Position numbers and translations under genes: made by a program. A stretch of 64,000 nucleotides of DNA, taken from Nocardioides sp. Its GTDB lineage: Bacteria > Actinomycetota > Actinomycetes > Propionibacteriales > Nocardioidaceae. A model generated the notes under the pieces. That model worked only from the letters and a program-made list of their open reading frames with translations, was not told the DNA's origin and searched no databases. Where the stretch lies: positions 124,001 to 188,000 of the forward strand of contig JACJWV010000008.1 of NCBI GenBank assembly GCA_020636915.1, given 5' to 3'. Of this stretch, positions 1 to 8,239 are shown one piece after another (within the stretch, counting starts at the first letter, position 1; every line of letters begins with the position of its first letter).

Positions 1-403
1 TGGTCCAGCCCTCGGGCACCGAGACGACCGGGATGTCGACACGGGCACCGATACCACCGGTCACCGAGCGCACGTAGGGGTGGGTCCGGCGGGACTCGGG
101 GCAGCGCCCGACCACGACGAGGTCGGCGCCCTCCGCCGCGTGGGCGACCGTCGCGACCGCGGGCCCCGGGGTACAGGTCGAGGTCACCTGGCCGAGCTCG
201 CCGAGGAGCCGGTTCGCCTGGTGGACGGCGTCGGCGAGCAGCTCGGTGCCCTCGGCAGCCTTCTCGGGGTCGTGCGGGTCAACCGCGTGCACCAGGTGCA
301 GGGGCCGGTGGCGCCGCAACGCCTCGGCCGCGGCGTACTCCACCGCGGCGGTCGTCCCGTGACCGCCGACCGCGACGACGACTGCTCCGGGCGTGGTGTC
401 CAT
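1..403 (-). CDS. Universal stress protein family, 3' end cut by window edge
   Basis: The reverse strand reads from an ATG at 403 to the window edge, about 134 codons without a stop. The protein opens with MDTTPGAVVVAVGGHGTTAA, a first beta strand and loop like those of UspA-fold proteins, followed by an alternating helix/strand pattern and a late strand resembling ADLVVVGRCPESR and VDIPVVSVPEG, where USP nucleotide-binding loops end. Universal stress proteins are small cytosolic ATP/AMP-binding proteins induced in starvation, hypoxia or stasis. A GGAGG lies 6-10 nt before the ATG, fixing the start. It is divergent from the dikinase gene and shares with it a 143-bp spacer holding a DevR/OsdR-like box. 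The family is fairly sure; the specific ligand is unknown. Confidence 0.75.
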   Translation of the reverse strand, partial: MDTTPGAVVVAVGGHGTTAAVEYAAAEALRRHRPLHLVHAVDPHDPEKAAEGTELLADAVHQANRLLGELGQVTSTCTPGPAVATVAHAAEGADLVVVGRCPESRRTHPYVRSVTGGIGARVDIPVVSVPEGWT

Positions 404-457
404 CACTGCCTCCTGGGGGTCGCTACCACCGTCGGCCGGGCGACCGAGCCGGGCACA

Positions 458-471
458 GGGACCATCGGCCC
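458..471. promoter_or_regulatory. DevR/OsdR-like box between usp and ppdK
   Basis: GGGACCATCGGCCC is an imperfect palindrome in the divergent spacer, 55 nt before the usp start and 75 nt before the ppdK start. It resembles the GGGnCC...GGnCCC boxes bound by DevR/DosR-type dormancy regulators in actinobacteria. A near copy (12 of 14 bases) lies at 3232-3245 at the same distance from the next operon. Function is inferred from similarity and position. Confidence 0.4.
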
Positions 472-546
472 GATTCATGGGGTCCGCGGTCATCCCGGGG
501 CCCGTGGGTCTCGCCCCGCAGGCACTCCGGGGTGCAGGCTCGCCCC

Positions 547-3210
547 ATGGCCTATGTCTACGACTTCGCGCAGGGCACCAAGGAGCAGAAGGACCTGCTG
601 GGCGGGAAGGGGGCCAACCTCGCGGAGATGACGCGGCTGGGGCTGCCCGTCCCGCCCGGCTTCACGATCTCGACCGATGCGTGCCGTGCGTTCCTCGCCG
701 AGGGTGCGGAGCCGGCCGGCCTGGAGGAGGAGGTCGACGCCCATCTGCGCGCCCTGGAGGACCGGATGGGCCGGCGCCTCGGGGACCCCGCCGACCCGTT
801 GCTGGTCTCGGTGCGCTCGGGGGCGAAGTTCTCGATGCCCGGGATGATGGAGACCGTCCTCGACGTGGGGCTCAACGACCAGTCGGTGGTCGGGCTCGCG
901 GCCCAGAGTGGCGACGAGCGGTTCGCCGTCGACTCCTACCGCCGGTTGCTCCAGATGTTCGGCAGCACGGTGCTCGGTGTCGAGAGCGACGCGTTCGGTG
1001 ACCGTCTGGACGCGCTCAAGGCCGAGCGCGGGGTGGCCTCGGACGCGGACCTGACCGCCGAGGACCTGCGCTCCCTGGTCGAGCAGTTCAAGGTCGTGAT
1101 CCGCGAACACACCGGGACCGACTTCCCCCAGGACCCGCGCGAGCAGTTGCGCCACACGATCCGCGCCGTCTTCGAGTCGTGGAACACCCCGCGCGCCGCG
1201 CTCTACCGGCGGCACGAGCAGATCCCGGACGACCTGGGCACCGCGGTGAACATCCAGGCGATGGTCTTCGGCAACCGCGGCGAGACGTCCGGGTCCGGGG
1301 TGTGCTTCACGCGCGACCCGGCGACCGGCGAGCCGGGCGTGTACGGCGACTACCTGCAGAACGCCCAGGGCGAGGACGTCGTCGCGGGCATCCGCAACAC
1401 GATCCCACTGGCGGACCTCGCCCGGCTCGATCCCGCCTCCTACGAGCAGCTGATCTCGAACATGGAGCTCCTCGAGCAGCACTACCTCGACATGTGCGAC
1501 ATCGAGTTCACCATCGAGGAGGGCACGCTCTGGATGCTGCAGACGCGGGTCGGCAAGCGCACGGCCGAGGCAGCCGTGCGGATCGCGTGCGAGATGGTCG
1601 CGGAGGACTACATCGACCGGGACGACGCGCTGCTGCGCGTCAGCGGCAACCAGCTGGTGGCGCTCATGTTCCCCCGCTTCGCCCCCGACCCCGAGCGTCG
1701 CCCGATCGCCACCGGCATGAACGCCTCACCGGGCGCGGCCGTCGGCCGCGCGGTGCTCGACTCCGAGACCGCTGTCGCGTGGGCCGAGCGTGGCGAGCCC
1801 GTGATCCTGGTGCGCAAGGAGACCAACCCCGACGACCTCGCCGGGATGGTCGCTTCCCAGGGCGTGCTCACCAGTCGCGGCGGGAAGACCTCGCACGCGG
1901 CGGTCGTCGCCCGAGGTATGGGGCGCACCTGCGTGTGCGGCGCCGAGGCCATCGAGCTCGACCCGGCCAACCGCCGCTTCCAGGTCCGGGGCGGCCCGAC
2001 GGTCGCCGAGGGCGACCTGATCTCGATCGACGGCTCCACCGGCGAGGTGTTCCTCGGCGAGGTCCCGGTCAGCGCCCCGGCGGTCGTCCGACGGCTGGAG
2101 GGCGAGGAGGTCGAAGACCCGGTCGCGAACTCGGTCGCGCGGCTCCTCGAGCACGCCGACGGCGTACGGCGCCTCGGCGTGCGGGCGAACGCCGACACCC
2201 CCGAGGACGCCCGGCGGGCCCGCCGCTTCGGCGCCGAGGGCATCGGCCTGTGCCGGACCGAGCACATGTTCCTCGGCGACCGCCGGCACCTCGTCGAGCG
2301 GCTGATCGTGGCCGACGACGAGACCGAGCGCCAGGCGGCGCTGGAGGCCCTCGAGCCACTGCAGCGCCAGGACTTCGTCGAGATCCTCGAGGCGATGGAC
2401 GGCCTGCCGGTCACGGTGCGGCTCATCGACCCGCCGCTCCACGAGTTCCTCCCCGACCTGACCGACCTCGAGGTGCGCGTGGCGCTCGAGGACGAGCGGC
2501 ACGAGAAGAACGCGCACGACCAGAACATGCTCGAGCACGTGCGCCGCCTGCACGAGCACAACCCGATGCTGGGCCTGCGCGGCGTGCGCCTGGGCATCGT
2601 CATCCCCGGCCTGTTCATCATGCAGGCCCGCGCCATCGCGGGGGCCACCGCGGACCGGATCGAGGCGGGCGGTGACCCGCAACCGGAGATCATGGTGCCG
2701 CTGGTCGTGCACGAGCGGGAGCTCACCCTGGTCCGCGCCGAGCTCGAGGCGGTGATCGCCGCGGTCTCCGAGGAGCGCGGCATCGACCTGCAGATCCCGA
2801 TCGGCACCATGATCGAGCTGCCCCGCGCCGCCCTCCTGGCGGACCGCATCGCGGCGTCGGCCGACTTCTTCTCCTTCGGGACCAACGACCTGACCCAGAC
2901 CGTGTGGGGTTTCTCCCGCGACGACGTCGAGGCTGCGTTCCTCCCTGCCTACCGCGACCGGGGCGTCTTCCCGGTGTCGCCGTTCGAGTCGATCGACGTC
3001 GACGGCGTCGGTCAGCTGGTGCGGACGGGCTCCCAGCTGGGCCGGGCGACGAAGCCGGACCTGCACGTCGGCGTGTGCGGCGAGCACGGCGGAGACCCGG
3101 ACTCCATCCAGTTCTTCGACGACGCCGGGGTCGACTACGTGTCGTGCTCGCCCTTCCGGGTCCCGGTGGCGCGCTGGGAGGCCGCGCGCGCGGTGCTCTC
3201 CCGGCGCTGA
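547..3210 (+). CDS. ppdK: Pyruvate, phosphate dikinase
   Basis: The product interconverts pyruvate, ATP and phosphate with phosphoenolpyruvate, AMP and pyrophosphate in the cytosol. About 887 residues is the normal bacterial length. The N-terminal ATP-grasp part (about 1-340) opens with the hallmark LLGGKGANLAEM. The swivelling phosphohistidine domain carries TSRGGKTSHAAVVARGMG with the catalytic His near 450. The C-terminal PEP/pyruvate TIM barrel ends with GVCGEHGGDP and the catalytic Cys near 844. The ATG at 547 matches family N-termini (MAYVYDF); an upstream in-frame GTG at 532 would add five residues. No strong ribosome binding site is seen. The gene sits among stress-protein genes, which fits a role in PEP/pyruvate balance during energy limitation, as for other actinobacterial dormancy genes (inference). 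Confidence 0.96.
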   Translation: MAYVYDFAQGTKEQKDLLGGKGANLAEMTRLGLPVPPGFTISTDACRAFLAEGAEPAGLEEEVDAHLRALEDRMGRRLGDPADPLLVSVRSGAKFSMPGMMETVLDVGLNDQSVVGLAAQSGDERFAVDSYRRLLQMFGSTVLGVESDAFGDRLDALKAERGVASDADLTAEDLRSLVEQFKVVIREHTGTDFPQDPREQLRHTIRAVFESWNTPRAALYRRHEQIPDDLGTAVNIQAMVFGNRGETSGSGVCFTRDPATGEPGVYGDYLQNAQGEDVVAGIRNTIPLADLARLDPASYEQLISNMELLEQHYLDMCDIEFTIEEGTLWMLQTRVGKRTAEAAVRIACEMVAEDYIDRDDALLRVSGNQLVALMFPRFAPDPERRPIATGMNASPGAAVGRAVLDSETAVAWAERGEPVILVRKETNPDDLAGMVASQGVLTSRGGKTSHAAVVARGMGRTCVCGAEAIELDPANRRFQVRGGPTVAEGDLISIDGSTGEVFLGEVPVSAPAVVRRLEGEEVEDPVANSVARLLEHADGVRRLGVRANADTPEDARRARRFGAEGIGLCRTEHMFLGDRRHLVERLIVADDETERQAALEALEPLQRQDFVEILEAMDGLPVTVRLIDPPLHEFLPDLTDLEVRVALEDERHEKNAHDQNMLEHVRRLHEHNPMLGLRGVRLGIVIPGLFIMQARAIAGATADRIEAGGDPQPEIMVPLVVHERELTLVRAELEAVIAAVSEERGIDLQIPIGTMIELPRAALLADRIAASADFFSFGTNDLTQTVWGFSRDDVEAAFLPAYRDRGVFPVSPFESIDVDGVGQLVRTGSQLGRATKPDLHVGVCGEHGGDPDSIQFFDDAGVDYVSCSPFRVPVARWEAARAVLSRR

Positions 3211-3225
3211 GCCCCGAGGCCGAGG

Positions 3226-3282
3226 CGGGCCGAGGCCATCGGCCCGCGCGGCCGGGACGTTGTGCCCTCCCAGCGTCCCGGC
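3226..3282 (+). terminator. Two GC-rich hairpins after ppdK
   Basis: The first hairpin pairs 3226-3233 (CGGGCCGA) with 3239-3246 (TCGGCCCG), 8 bp with a 5-nt loop. The second pairs 3251-3259 (GCCGGGACG) with 3274-3282 (CGTCCCGGC), 9 bp with a 14-nt loop. There is no T-run, as is common in actinobacteria. The first hairpin overlaps the DevR-like box at 3232-3245, so part of it may be an operator rather than a terminator. Confidence 0.5.
3232..3245. promoter_or_regulatory. Second DevR/OsdR-like box
   Basis: GAGGCCATCGGCCC matches the box at 458-471 at 12 of 14 positions and lies 79 nt before the next start codon at 3324. Similar spacing in front of two operons with stress-linked products suggests a shared regulator. 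It also forms part of a hairpin, so the match could be coincidental. Confidence 0.35.
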
Positions 3283-3323
3283 GCCCAGCGGGACCCTGGG
3301 AGCGAGAAAGGTCGTGATCCTCC

Positions 3324-4076
3324 ATGACGGTCCCCACCCTCACTCCGCCGGTGCCGTCGCCGCCAGCACCGCGGCCGCGGTCGGCCTGGGGAGCCGGTCG
3401 GGTGATCGCCGCGATGGTGTCCGCGCTGTTCCTGGCGGTCGGTGTCGCGATGGTCCTCGGCGCCGGCCTGGTCGCGCTCGCCGACAACGCTCTGCGCGAC
3501 GATGCGGGCTACGTGAGCGGCACCGCGACGACCTGGACCTCCCCCGGCTACGCCGTGCAGACCGAGGAGCTCGTCCTGCACCGCGGGGCGGCGAGCTTCG
3601 ACCTGCCGCACCGCGTGCTGGGCACGGTCCGCGTGACCGCCGACCCGATCGGTGCGGACGGTGTGTTCGTGGGTGTGGCGCGCACGGCCGACGTCCGCGG
3701 CTACCTCACCGGCGTGGCGCACACGACCCTGAGCGACCCCTTCGACGCGGAGGGTGCCGACACGGCGTACGCCGACGGCGAGGCACCCCGGATCGCGCCG
3801 GAGGACGCGGACATCTGGGCGACCTCCGCGAGCGGTACCGGCAGCCGGACGGTCACCTGGGAGCCCGAACCCGGGTCCTGGACGCTGGTCGTCATGAACC
3901 AGGACGCCACGGCGCCGGTCGCGACCGACGTGAGCCTGGCCGCCGAGCTCCCCGGGCTCCACACCGTCGCCGCCGTGCTGCTCGTCACCGGGCTCGTGGT
4001 CGGCGGTCTGGCAGGCATGGGTCTCTGGCTCGTCCTGCGCAAGCGTGAGGAGGCACCCCGTGCTGCGCGTGCGTGA
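3324..4076 (+). CDS. Two-span membrane protein of unknown function
   Basis: A 250-residue protein with a proline-rich cytoplasmic head (about 1-25), a hydrophobic segment at about 27-52 (VIAAMVSALFLAVGVAMVLG), a predicted extracytoplasmic beta-rich domain of some 150 residues, a second transmembrane segment at about 212-236, and a short basic tail (LRKREEAPRAARA). I do not recognise a named family. The architecture, two membrane anchors flanking an external domain, is seen in many actinobacterial envelope proteins. The next gene starts inside its 3' end, so the two are translationally coupled. A DevR-like box lies 79 nt upstream. The start ATG has only a weak upstream GAAAGG, so the start is moderately secure. 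Confidence 0.7.
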   Translation: MTVPTLTPPVPSPPAPRPRSAWGAGRVIAAMVSALFLAVGVAMVLGAGLVALADNALRDDAGYVSGTATTWTSPGYAVQTEELVLHRGAASFDLPHRVLGTVRVTADPIGADGVFVGVARTADVRGYLTGVAHTTLSDPFDAEGADTAYADGEAPRIAPEDADIWATSASGTGSRTVTWEPEPGSWTLVVMNQDATAPVATDVSLAAELPGLHTVAAVLLVTGLVVGGLAGMGLWLVLRKREEAPRAARA

Positions 4077-4542
4077 CGTGATGACGGCGCCGGTCGTGAC
4101 CGTCGCCCCCGAGGAGGACCTGGCGACCGCGACCCGGCTGATGGACGAGCACGGCGTCACCGCGCTCCCGGTCGTCGACGAGCACGGGCACGTGCTCGGC
4201 ATGGTGACCGAGACCGAGGTCGTGCGCGACGCGGTCCCCCGCAACCCGTGGGTGCGCGAGCTGCACCCCTCCGCCGCCGGACCGCACCCGGCCTGCGTGC
4301 GCGACGTCATGAGCTTCCACCCGGTGGCGGTCCTGCCGGACGTCGAGCTGCCCGTCGCCGCGGACCTGCTGGTCAACAGCTCCCTGACCAGCCTCCCCGT
4401 CGTCGAGGACGGGGTCGTCGTCGGGATCGTCAGCCGTCACGACCTGGTGGCCGTGCTCGCGCGCAGCGAGCCGGTCGCGCAGCAGTTCCGCACGCCGGAG
4501 GAGTCCGGGCCCGCAGCCGGGGTACCGGAGACCGGGTCCTAG
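4060..4542 (+). CDS. CBS-domain pair protein
   Basis: The 160-residue product is made of two CBS motifs. The first begins VRDVMTAPVVTVAPEEDLAT, with LPVVDEHGHVLGMVTETEVV closing the motif; the second begins VRDVMSFHPVAVLPDVEL and ends LPVVEDGVVVGIVSRHDLVA. CBS pairs bind adenine nucleotides and sense energy charge; stand-alone versions such as the mycobacterial hypoxic response proteins belong to dormancy regulons. The GTG at 4060 is chosen because AGGAGG at 4048-4053 precedes it by six bases; an upstream GTG at 4045 would overlap that site. The gene overlaps the end of the membrane protein gene by 17 nt and is followed after 17 nt by a USP-like gene, so the three form an operon. Confidence 0.85.
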   Translation: MLRVRDVMTAPVVTVAPEEDLATATRLMDEHGVTALPVVDEHGHVLGMVTETEVVRDAVPRNPWVRELHPSAAGPHPACVRDVMSFHPVAVLPDVELPVAADLLVNSSLTSLPVVEDGVVVGIVSRHDLVAVLARSEPVAQQFRTPEESGPAAGVPETGS

Positions 4543-4559
4543 GGTCGAAGGAGGCTGTC

Positions 4560-5270
4560 GTGGAGCCCACCGCACCGGTCGTCCTGGCCGCGCTCGACGA
4601 CGAGGTCGGCGCCGCCCTGGAGTTCGCCGTCGACGAGGCCCGGCGCCATGGCTGTCCCGTGCGGGTGGTCGCCTATGACCGGGAGGTCCTCGCGCGGGTT
4701 CTCGCCCGGGTGGAGGGCGTCCCGGCCCAAGGAAACCTGGTGACCGGCACGCCGGTGCGAGCTGTCCTCGACGCGAGCTCCGACGCCCGGCTGGTGGTGG
4801 TGCGCCGGCGCGACCTGCTGCACCTCTTCCGCGCTCTCACCGACCCCGACGACGTACTGCCGACCACGTGGGCCGACCCGCCGATCGCCTGCGTGCCCCC
4901 GGTGTGGTCGCCCCGTCCCGACGACGACCGCCCGGTCACCGTGGGTGTCGAGGACGGTGCGACGTCGACCGAGCTGCTCGACCGGGCCGTCGAGGTGTGC
5001 GGCCCGGGACCGCTGCGGAGCGTGCACGCCGTGCACGAGCGGGCCGGCGCCGCGCTCCTGGCCGAGGCCGCCCGGTCCCGGCTCCTGGTCCTGGGACGCA
5101 ACCCGGCCGACGACCGCGGAGGCACCCGACTGGGACGGACGTCGAGGTCGGTGCTGCACGAGGCCGTGTGCCCCGTCGTGGTGCTGCCTCCGGTCGAAGG
5201 ACCCGACCGGATCCAGGGGCGCCCGGAAGGGTGTGCCCCGAGACCGGCACGCCGGGTAGGGTCGAGGTGA
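4560..5270 (+). CDS. Tandem universal-stress-like protein
   Basis: A 236-residue protein of two halves with the USP-like strand/helix pattern. The first begins VVLAALDDEVGAALEFAVDE. The second begins VTVGVEDGATSTELLDRAVE and ends with LLVLGRNPADDRGG followed by GRTSRSVLHEAVCPVVVLPP, close to the G-x2-G-x9-G(S/T) nucleotide loop and terminal strand of UspA. The first half lacks a clear glycine loop and may not bind nucleotide. GTG at 4560 follows AAGGAGG by five bases. It is the third gene of the membrane protein-CBS-USP operon, and that company supports a stress or dormancy role (inference). Confidence 0.75.
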   Translation: MEPTAPVVLAALDDEVGAALEFAVDEARRHGCPVRVVAYDREVLARVLARVEGVPAQGNLVTGTPVRAVLDASSDARLVVVRRRDLLHLFRALTDPDDVLPTTWADPPIACVPPVWSPRPDDDRPVTVGVEDGATSTELLDRAVEVCGPGPLRSVHAVHERAGAALLAEAARSRLLVLGRNPADDRGGTRLGRTSRSVLHEAVCPVVVLPPVEGPDRIQGRPEGCAPRPARRVGSR

Positions 5271-5342
5271 CCGAGAGCTTCTCGAGCTCCGCGCCCCGCG
5301 CCGCCGTTCCCGGTTGCACCTGCACGCGAATCGGGACCTCCC

Positions 5343-5651
5343 ATGGACTTTTCCATGACCATGACGCTCGACCCTCCGACCGCCATCGTCCGGGCCAACG
5401 GTGAGCTCGACATCTTCACCGCCCGTCAGGTGTCGCGGCAGCTGAGCGAGGCGATCCGCTCGGGCTGCCTCCGGGTCCTCGTCGACGTCGGCGGCGTCAC
5501 GTTCATCGACGCCTCCGCACTCGGTGTCTTCGAGCGGGCGCGCCGCGACCTCGCCGCGCAGGAGGGATCGATGGACTTCGTGGCCACGAGCCCGGCGTTC
5601 CGCCGGCTCTGCTCCCTGACCGGGCTCGACTCGGTCTTCCAGCTGAACTAG
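5343..5651 (+). CDS. STAS-domain anti-sigma factor antagonist
   Basis: The 102-residue protein is a single STAS domain. It shows the early strand IVRANGELDIFTARQVSRQL and the conserved phosphorylation loop VTFIDASALGVFERARR, where the serine after the aspartate is the usual target of an anti-sigma kinase. Such proteins release sigma factors by binding their anti-sigma kinase when unphosphorylated. No partner kinase or sigma gene lies next to it. The ATG at 5343 is preceded by a purine-poor GGGACCTCCC; an in-frame ATG at 5355 is possible. It stands alone between the USP operon and a repeat-bearing spacer. Confidence 0.85.
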   Translation: MDFSMTMTLDPPTAIVRANGELDIFTARQVSRQLSEAIRSGCLRVLVDVGGVTFIDASALGVFERARRDLAAQEGSMDFVATSPAFRRLCSLTGLDSVFQLN

Positions 5652-5688
5652 CCCGACCGGCGTCGCCCGGGTGGTCGCCCGGTTGGTG

Positions 5689-5789
5689 CCCCGCGACGTC
5701 ATGCGCGGTGGCTGCCCCGGCGACCAGGCCGGATGACCTCCCCCGCAACGTCATCCGCGGTGGCTGCCCCAGCGACCAGGCCGTATGAC
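5689..5789. repeat. Direct repeat of about 49 bp, period 52, in a 373-bp spacer
   Basis: Copies at 5689-5737 and 5741-5789 differ at only a few positions; both contain GCGGTGGCTGCCCC and GCGACCAGGCCG. Further along the same spacer, at 5836-5857, an 11-bp unit GATCGGCAGGA is repeated twice and degenerates over the next 20 bases. No gene is supported in 5652-6024, which separates the convergent STAS and sensor kinase genes. I see no transposase or terminal inverted repeat. Confidence 0.8.
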
Positions 5790-6024
5790 GTCCCGCGGGC
5801 CCGGGGAGCGCGGCTCGACCGGAGGGTCTGGCGACGATCGGCAGGAGATCGGCAGGAGATCCGTAGGCGATTGGCAGTGGCCGCCCGCCTCGCCCCGACC
5901 CCCGTTGACCAGGACCGACGGGCGCGCCACGTCCAGAAGGATCGCGAAACCGGGCCCCGGGCGGCTCACCCTGCGGGGTGACCTGTCTCGACGTCGACGG
6001 TCTCGCGGAGGGCGCCGCACGGGC

Positions 6025-8052
6025 TCACTCCGTGGCGTCGTCCGGGCCCACGTCGTACGCCGGAAGCGTGAACTCGAAGACCGAGCCGGGTCCGTCGGGG
6101 TTGGCCCGGGCGGTGATGGTCCCGTCGTGGCGGGTGATGATCCGGCGCACGATCGACAGGCCCAGGCCACTGCCCTCGTAGTCGCGGTAGTGGGCGCGGT
6201 GGAACTCGTCGAAGATCTGCTCCTCCTCTCCCCGCGGGATCCCGATCCCGTTGTCGACGACCTGGATCGTCACGCAGCCCGGCGGGTGGGGGCAGCCGCG
6301 CACGATGACGCGGGGATCCACCCCCGGCGAGACGTACTTCAACGCGTTGCCGATCAGGTTGTCGAGGACCTGGCGGATCAGCACGCCGTCGGCGAGCACG
6401 GCCGGGATCGCCCGGCAGGTGACCTGCTTCTCGGCGTGGCGGGCGGCCGCGACCTCGCGCGCGATCTCGGTGACGTCGACCCGCGCGACGTCCAGGTCGC
6501 GGGCACTGGCCGTGGCGTGGGCGAGCAGGTCCCGGATCAGCTCACGCATCCGCCGGGACGAGGAGCGCACCCGCGAGACGAACTCGCGTGCGAGCTGGGC
6601 GTCGAGGCCACCGGTGTCCAGCTCGTCGGCGATCATCTCGGTCCAGCCGTCGATGGCCGCCAAGGGGTTGCGCAGGTCGTGGGCGACCACGCCGGCGAAG
6701 GCGGCGAGCTCCTCGCGCCGGGCGTGCTCGGTGGTCGCGTCGCGGAACAGCACCAGCGCGCGCGCCCGCCCCCGCGCGGCGTCGCGCGGCAGCGGGATCG
6801 CCGACACCGACACGACGCGGTCCGGCAGGTCCTCGCCCGGGCTGACGAGGATCTCGACGTCCCTCACGGTCTCGCCCGCCAAAGCCCGGCTCGACGGTCG
6901 CTCGGCGTCGGGCATCGGCGTGCCGTCCGCCCACCGGTTCGACCGGAGGACGAGGGCCTCGCGGGTCATCTCGCCCTCGTTCAGCCCGAAGATCTCGGCC
7001 GCGGCGGGGTTGTGGAGCAGCACGGAACCGCCGTCGTCGAGCACGAACAGGCCTTCGTTCATCGAGCCGATGACGGCCTCCCGGACGCTGGCCTGGTACT
7101 CGGCCTCCTCCCGGGTCCGACGCAGCTCGGCCGCGAGCGCCTCCCGCTCGTCGCGACCCGTCGAGATGCCCAGCCCCGTCACGACGATCGTGGCGACGTA
7201 GAAGCCGGCGAGCAGGTAGCCGAGGTCCTCGCGGTCGGTGGCCGCGAACGGCCCGATGTCGCGCAGGGTCAGGGCCAGGGTGACGACACCGGTGACCATC
7301 GAGTGGGTGGCGCTGAGCAGGGTAGAGAAGCGCAGCCCGAACCACACCGTGGCGGCCAGCAAGGGAAACGCCAGCGGCAGCTCATCGAACCAGAAGGCCA
7401 GGACGTACATGCCGAGGGTGAAGGCGACCGCGGCCAGGAGCTCGAGCCAGGAGGCGCTGCTGAGCAGGCGCGGGCGCGGCGGCTCGGAGGTGATCCGCTC
7501 ACCGAGCAGGAGGCCGAAGGTGACGACCACGAGCGAGCTGCACAGCGTCCGGCCGAACCACAGCGCGCCACCGAGCTCGACGCGTTCGCCGGTCAACGTG
7601 GTCCAGGCCACCGTCGCCAGCACGGCTCCGACGGCCATGCCGACCGCCAGGGCACCGCCGTAGCGAGCCAGCAGGCGCGGGCGGTCCAGCGGCCGCTCGC
7701 CGCCGCAGCCCCACAGGTCGGGGCACCATCGCCGGAGCAGCAGCACCGCGACGAGCGTCTGGACCACCACCACCGCGGCCATGGCGGCGGCGAGCTCGGG
7801 CTCCGAGCCGAGCGTCATGTCGCTGACGAACAGGGTCGCGGCGAGCAGGAGCGTCTCGATGCTGAGGACGCGCACGCCCCGCAGCAGGAACCACAGCACG
7901 GTCAGGCCGCCCACGGACATGGCGGTCGAGAAGCCCGGCCCGGTCGCGTCGGCGGTGCGGGTCGTGATGGCGAGCACGACGATCAGCCCGGCGCCCCCGA
8001 CGGACACGCCCGGCCCCACGATCGCGTGCGGCGTCTTCCGGTCTCCCGGCAT
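6025..8052 (-). CDS. Membrane sensor histidine kinase with PAS domain
   Basis: A 675-residue kinase. Residues about 1-290 hold a run of hydrophobic segments like a MASE1-type sensor module, followed by a short coiled stretch (EREALAAELRRTREEAEYQ) and a PAS domain (about 310-430, with SMNEGLFVLDDGGSVLLHNPAA). The HisKA domain carries AGVVAHDLRNPLAAIDGW with the phospho-accepting His near 458. The ATPase domain shows DNLIGNALKYVSPG, VDNGIGIPRGEEEQIFDEF and GSGLGLSIVRRI. No response regulator is adjacent. It lies downstream of the K+ channel gene, separated by 187 bp that includes a 13-bp tandem repeat, so it may have its own promoter. The signal sensed cannot be told from sequence. Confidence 0.88.
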   Translation of the reverse strand: MPGDRKTPHAIVGPGVSVGGAGLIVVLAITTRTADATGPGFSTAMSVGGLTVLWFLLRGVRVLSIETLLLAATLFVSDMTLGSEPELAAAMAAVVVVQTLVAVLLLRRWCPDLWGCGGERPLDRPRLLARYGGALAVGMAVGAVLATVAWTTLTGERVELGGALWFGRTLCSSLVVVTFGLLLGERITSEPPRPRLLSSASWLELLAAVAFTLGMYVLAFWFDELPLAFPLLAATVWFGLRFSTLLSATHSMVTGVVTLALTLRDIGPFAATDREDLGYLLAGFYVATIVVTGLGISTGRDEREALAAELRRTREEAEYQASVREAVIGSMNEGLFVLDDGGSVLLHNPAAAEIFGLNEGEMTREALVLRSNRWADGTPMPDAERPSSRALAGETVRDVEILVSPGEDLPDRVVSVSAIPLPRDAARGRARALVLFRDATTEHARREELAAFAGVVAHDLRNPLAAIDGWTEMIADELDTGGLDAQLAREFVSRVRSSSRRMRELIRDLLAHATASARDLDVARVDVTEIAREVAAARHAEKQVTCRAIPAVLADGVLIRQVLDNLIGNALKYVSPGVDPRVIVRGCPHPPGCVTIQVVDNGIGIPRGEEEQIFDEFHRAHYRDYEGSGLGLSIVRRIITRHDGTITARANPDGPGSVFEFTLPAYDVGPDDATE

Positions 8053-8150
8053 CCCACTCCCCTAGGCCCCCACCTGGCGCTCAGCAGGCTAGCCCTCCGA
8101 GACCCCTTCTGTCGGCGACTGGCCCATACCTGGGACGGGGTGTCGCGGTC

Positions 8151-8202
8151 GTGGGTGACGGGCGTGGGTGACGGGCGTGGGTGACGGGCGTGGGTGACGG
8201 GC
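8151..8202. repeat. 13-bp tandem repeat, four exact copies
   Basis: GTGGGTGACGGGC is repeated four times without mismatch. Immediately after, from 8209, a 9-bp unit GACGGCGCG recurs about 2.7 times. Both lie in the 187-bp gap between the K+ channel stop and the sensor kinase start, upstream of the kinase. Confidence 0.9.
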
Positions 8203-8239
8203 GGCGCTGACGGCGCGGACGGCGCGGACGGCGGCGGGG

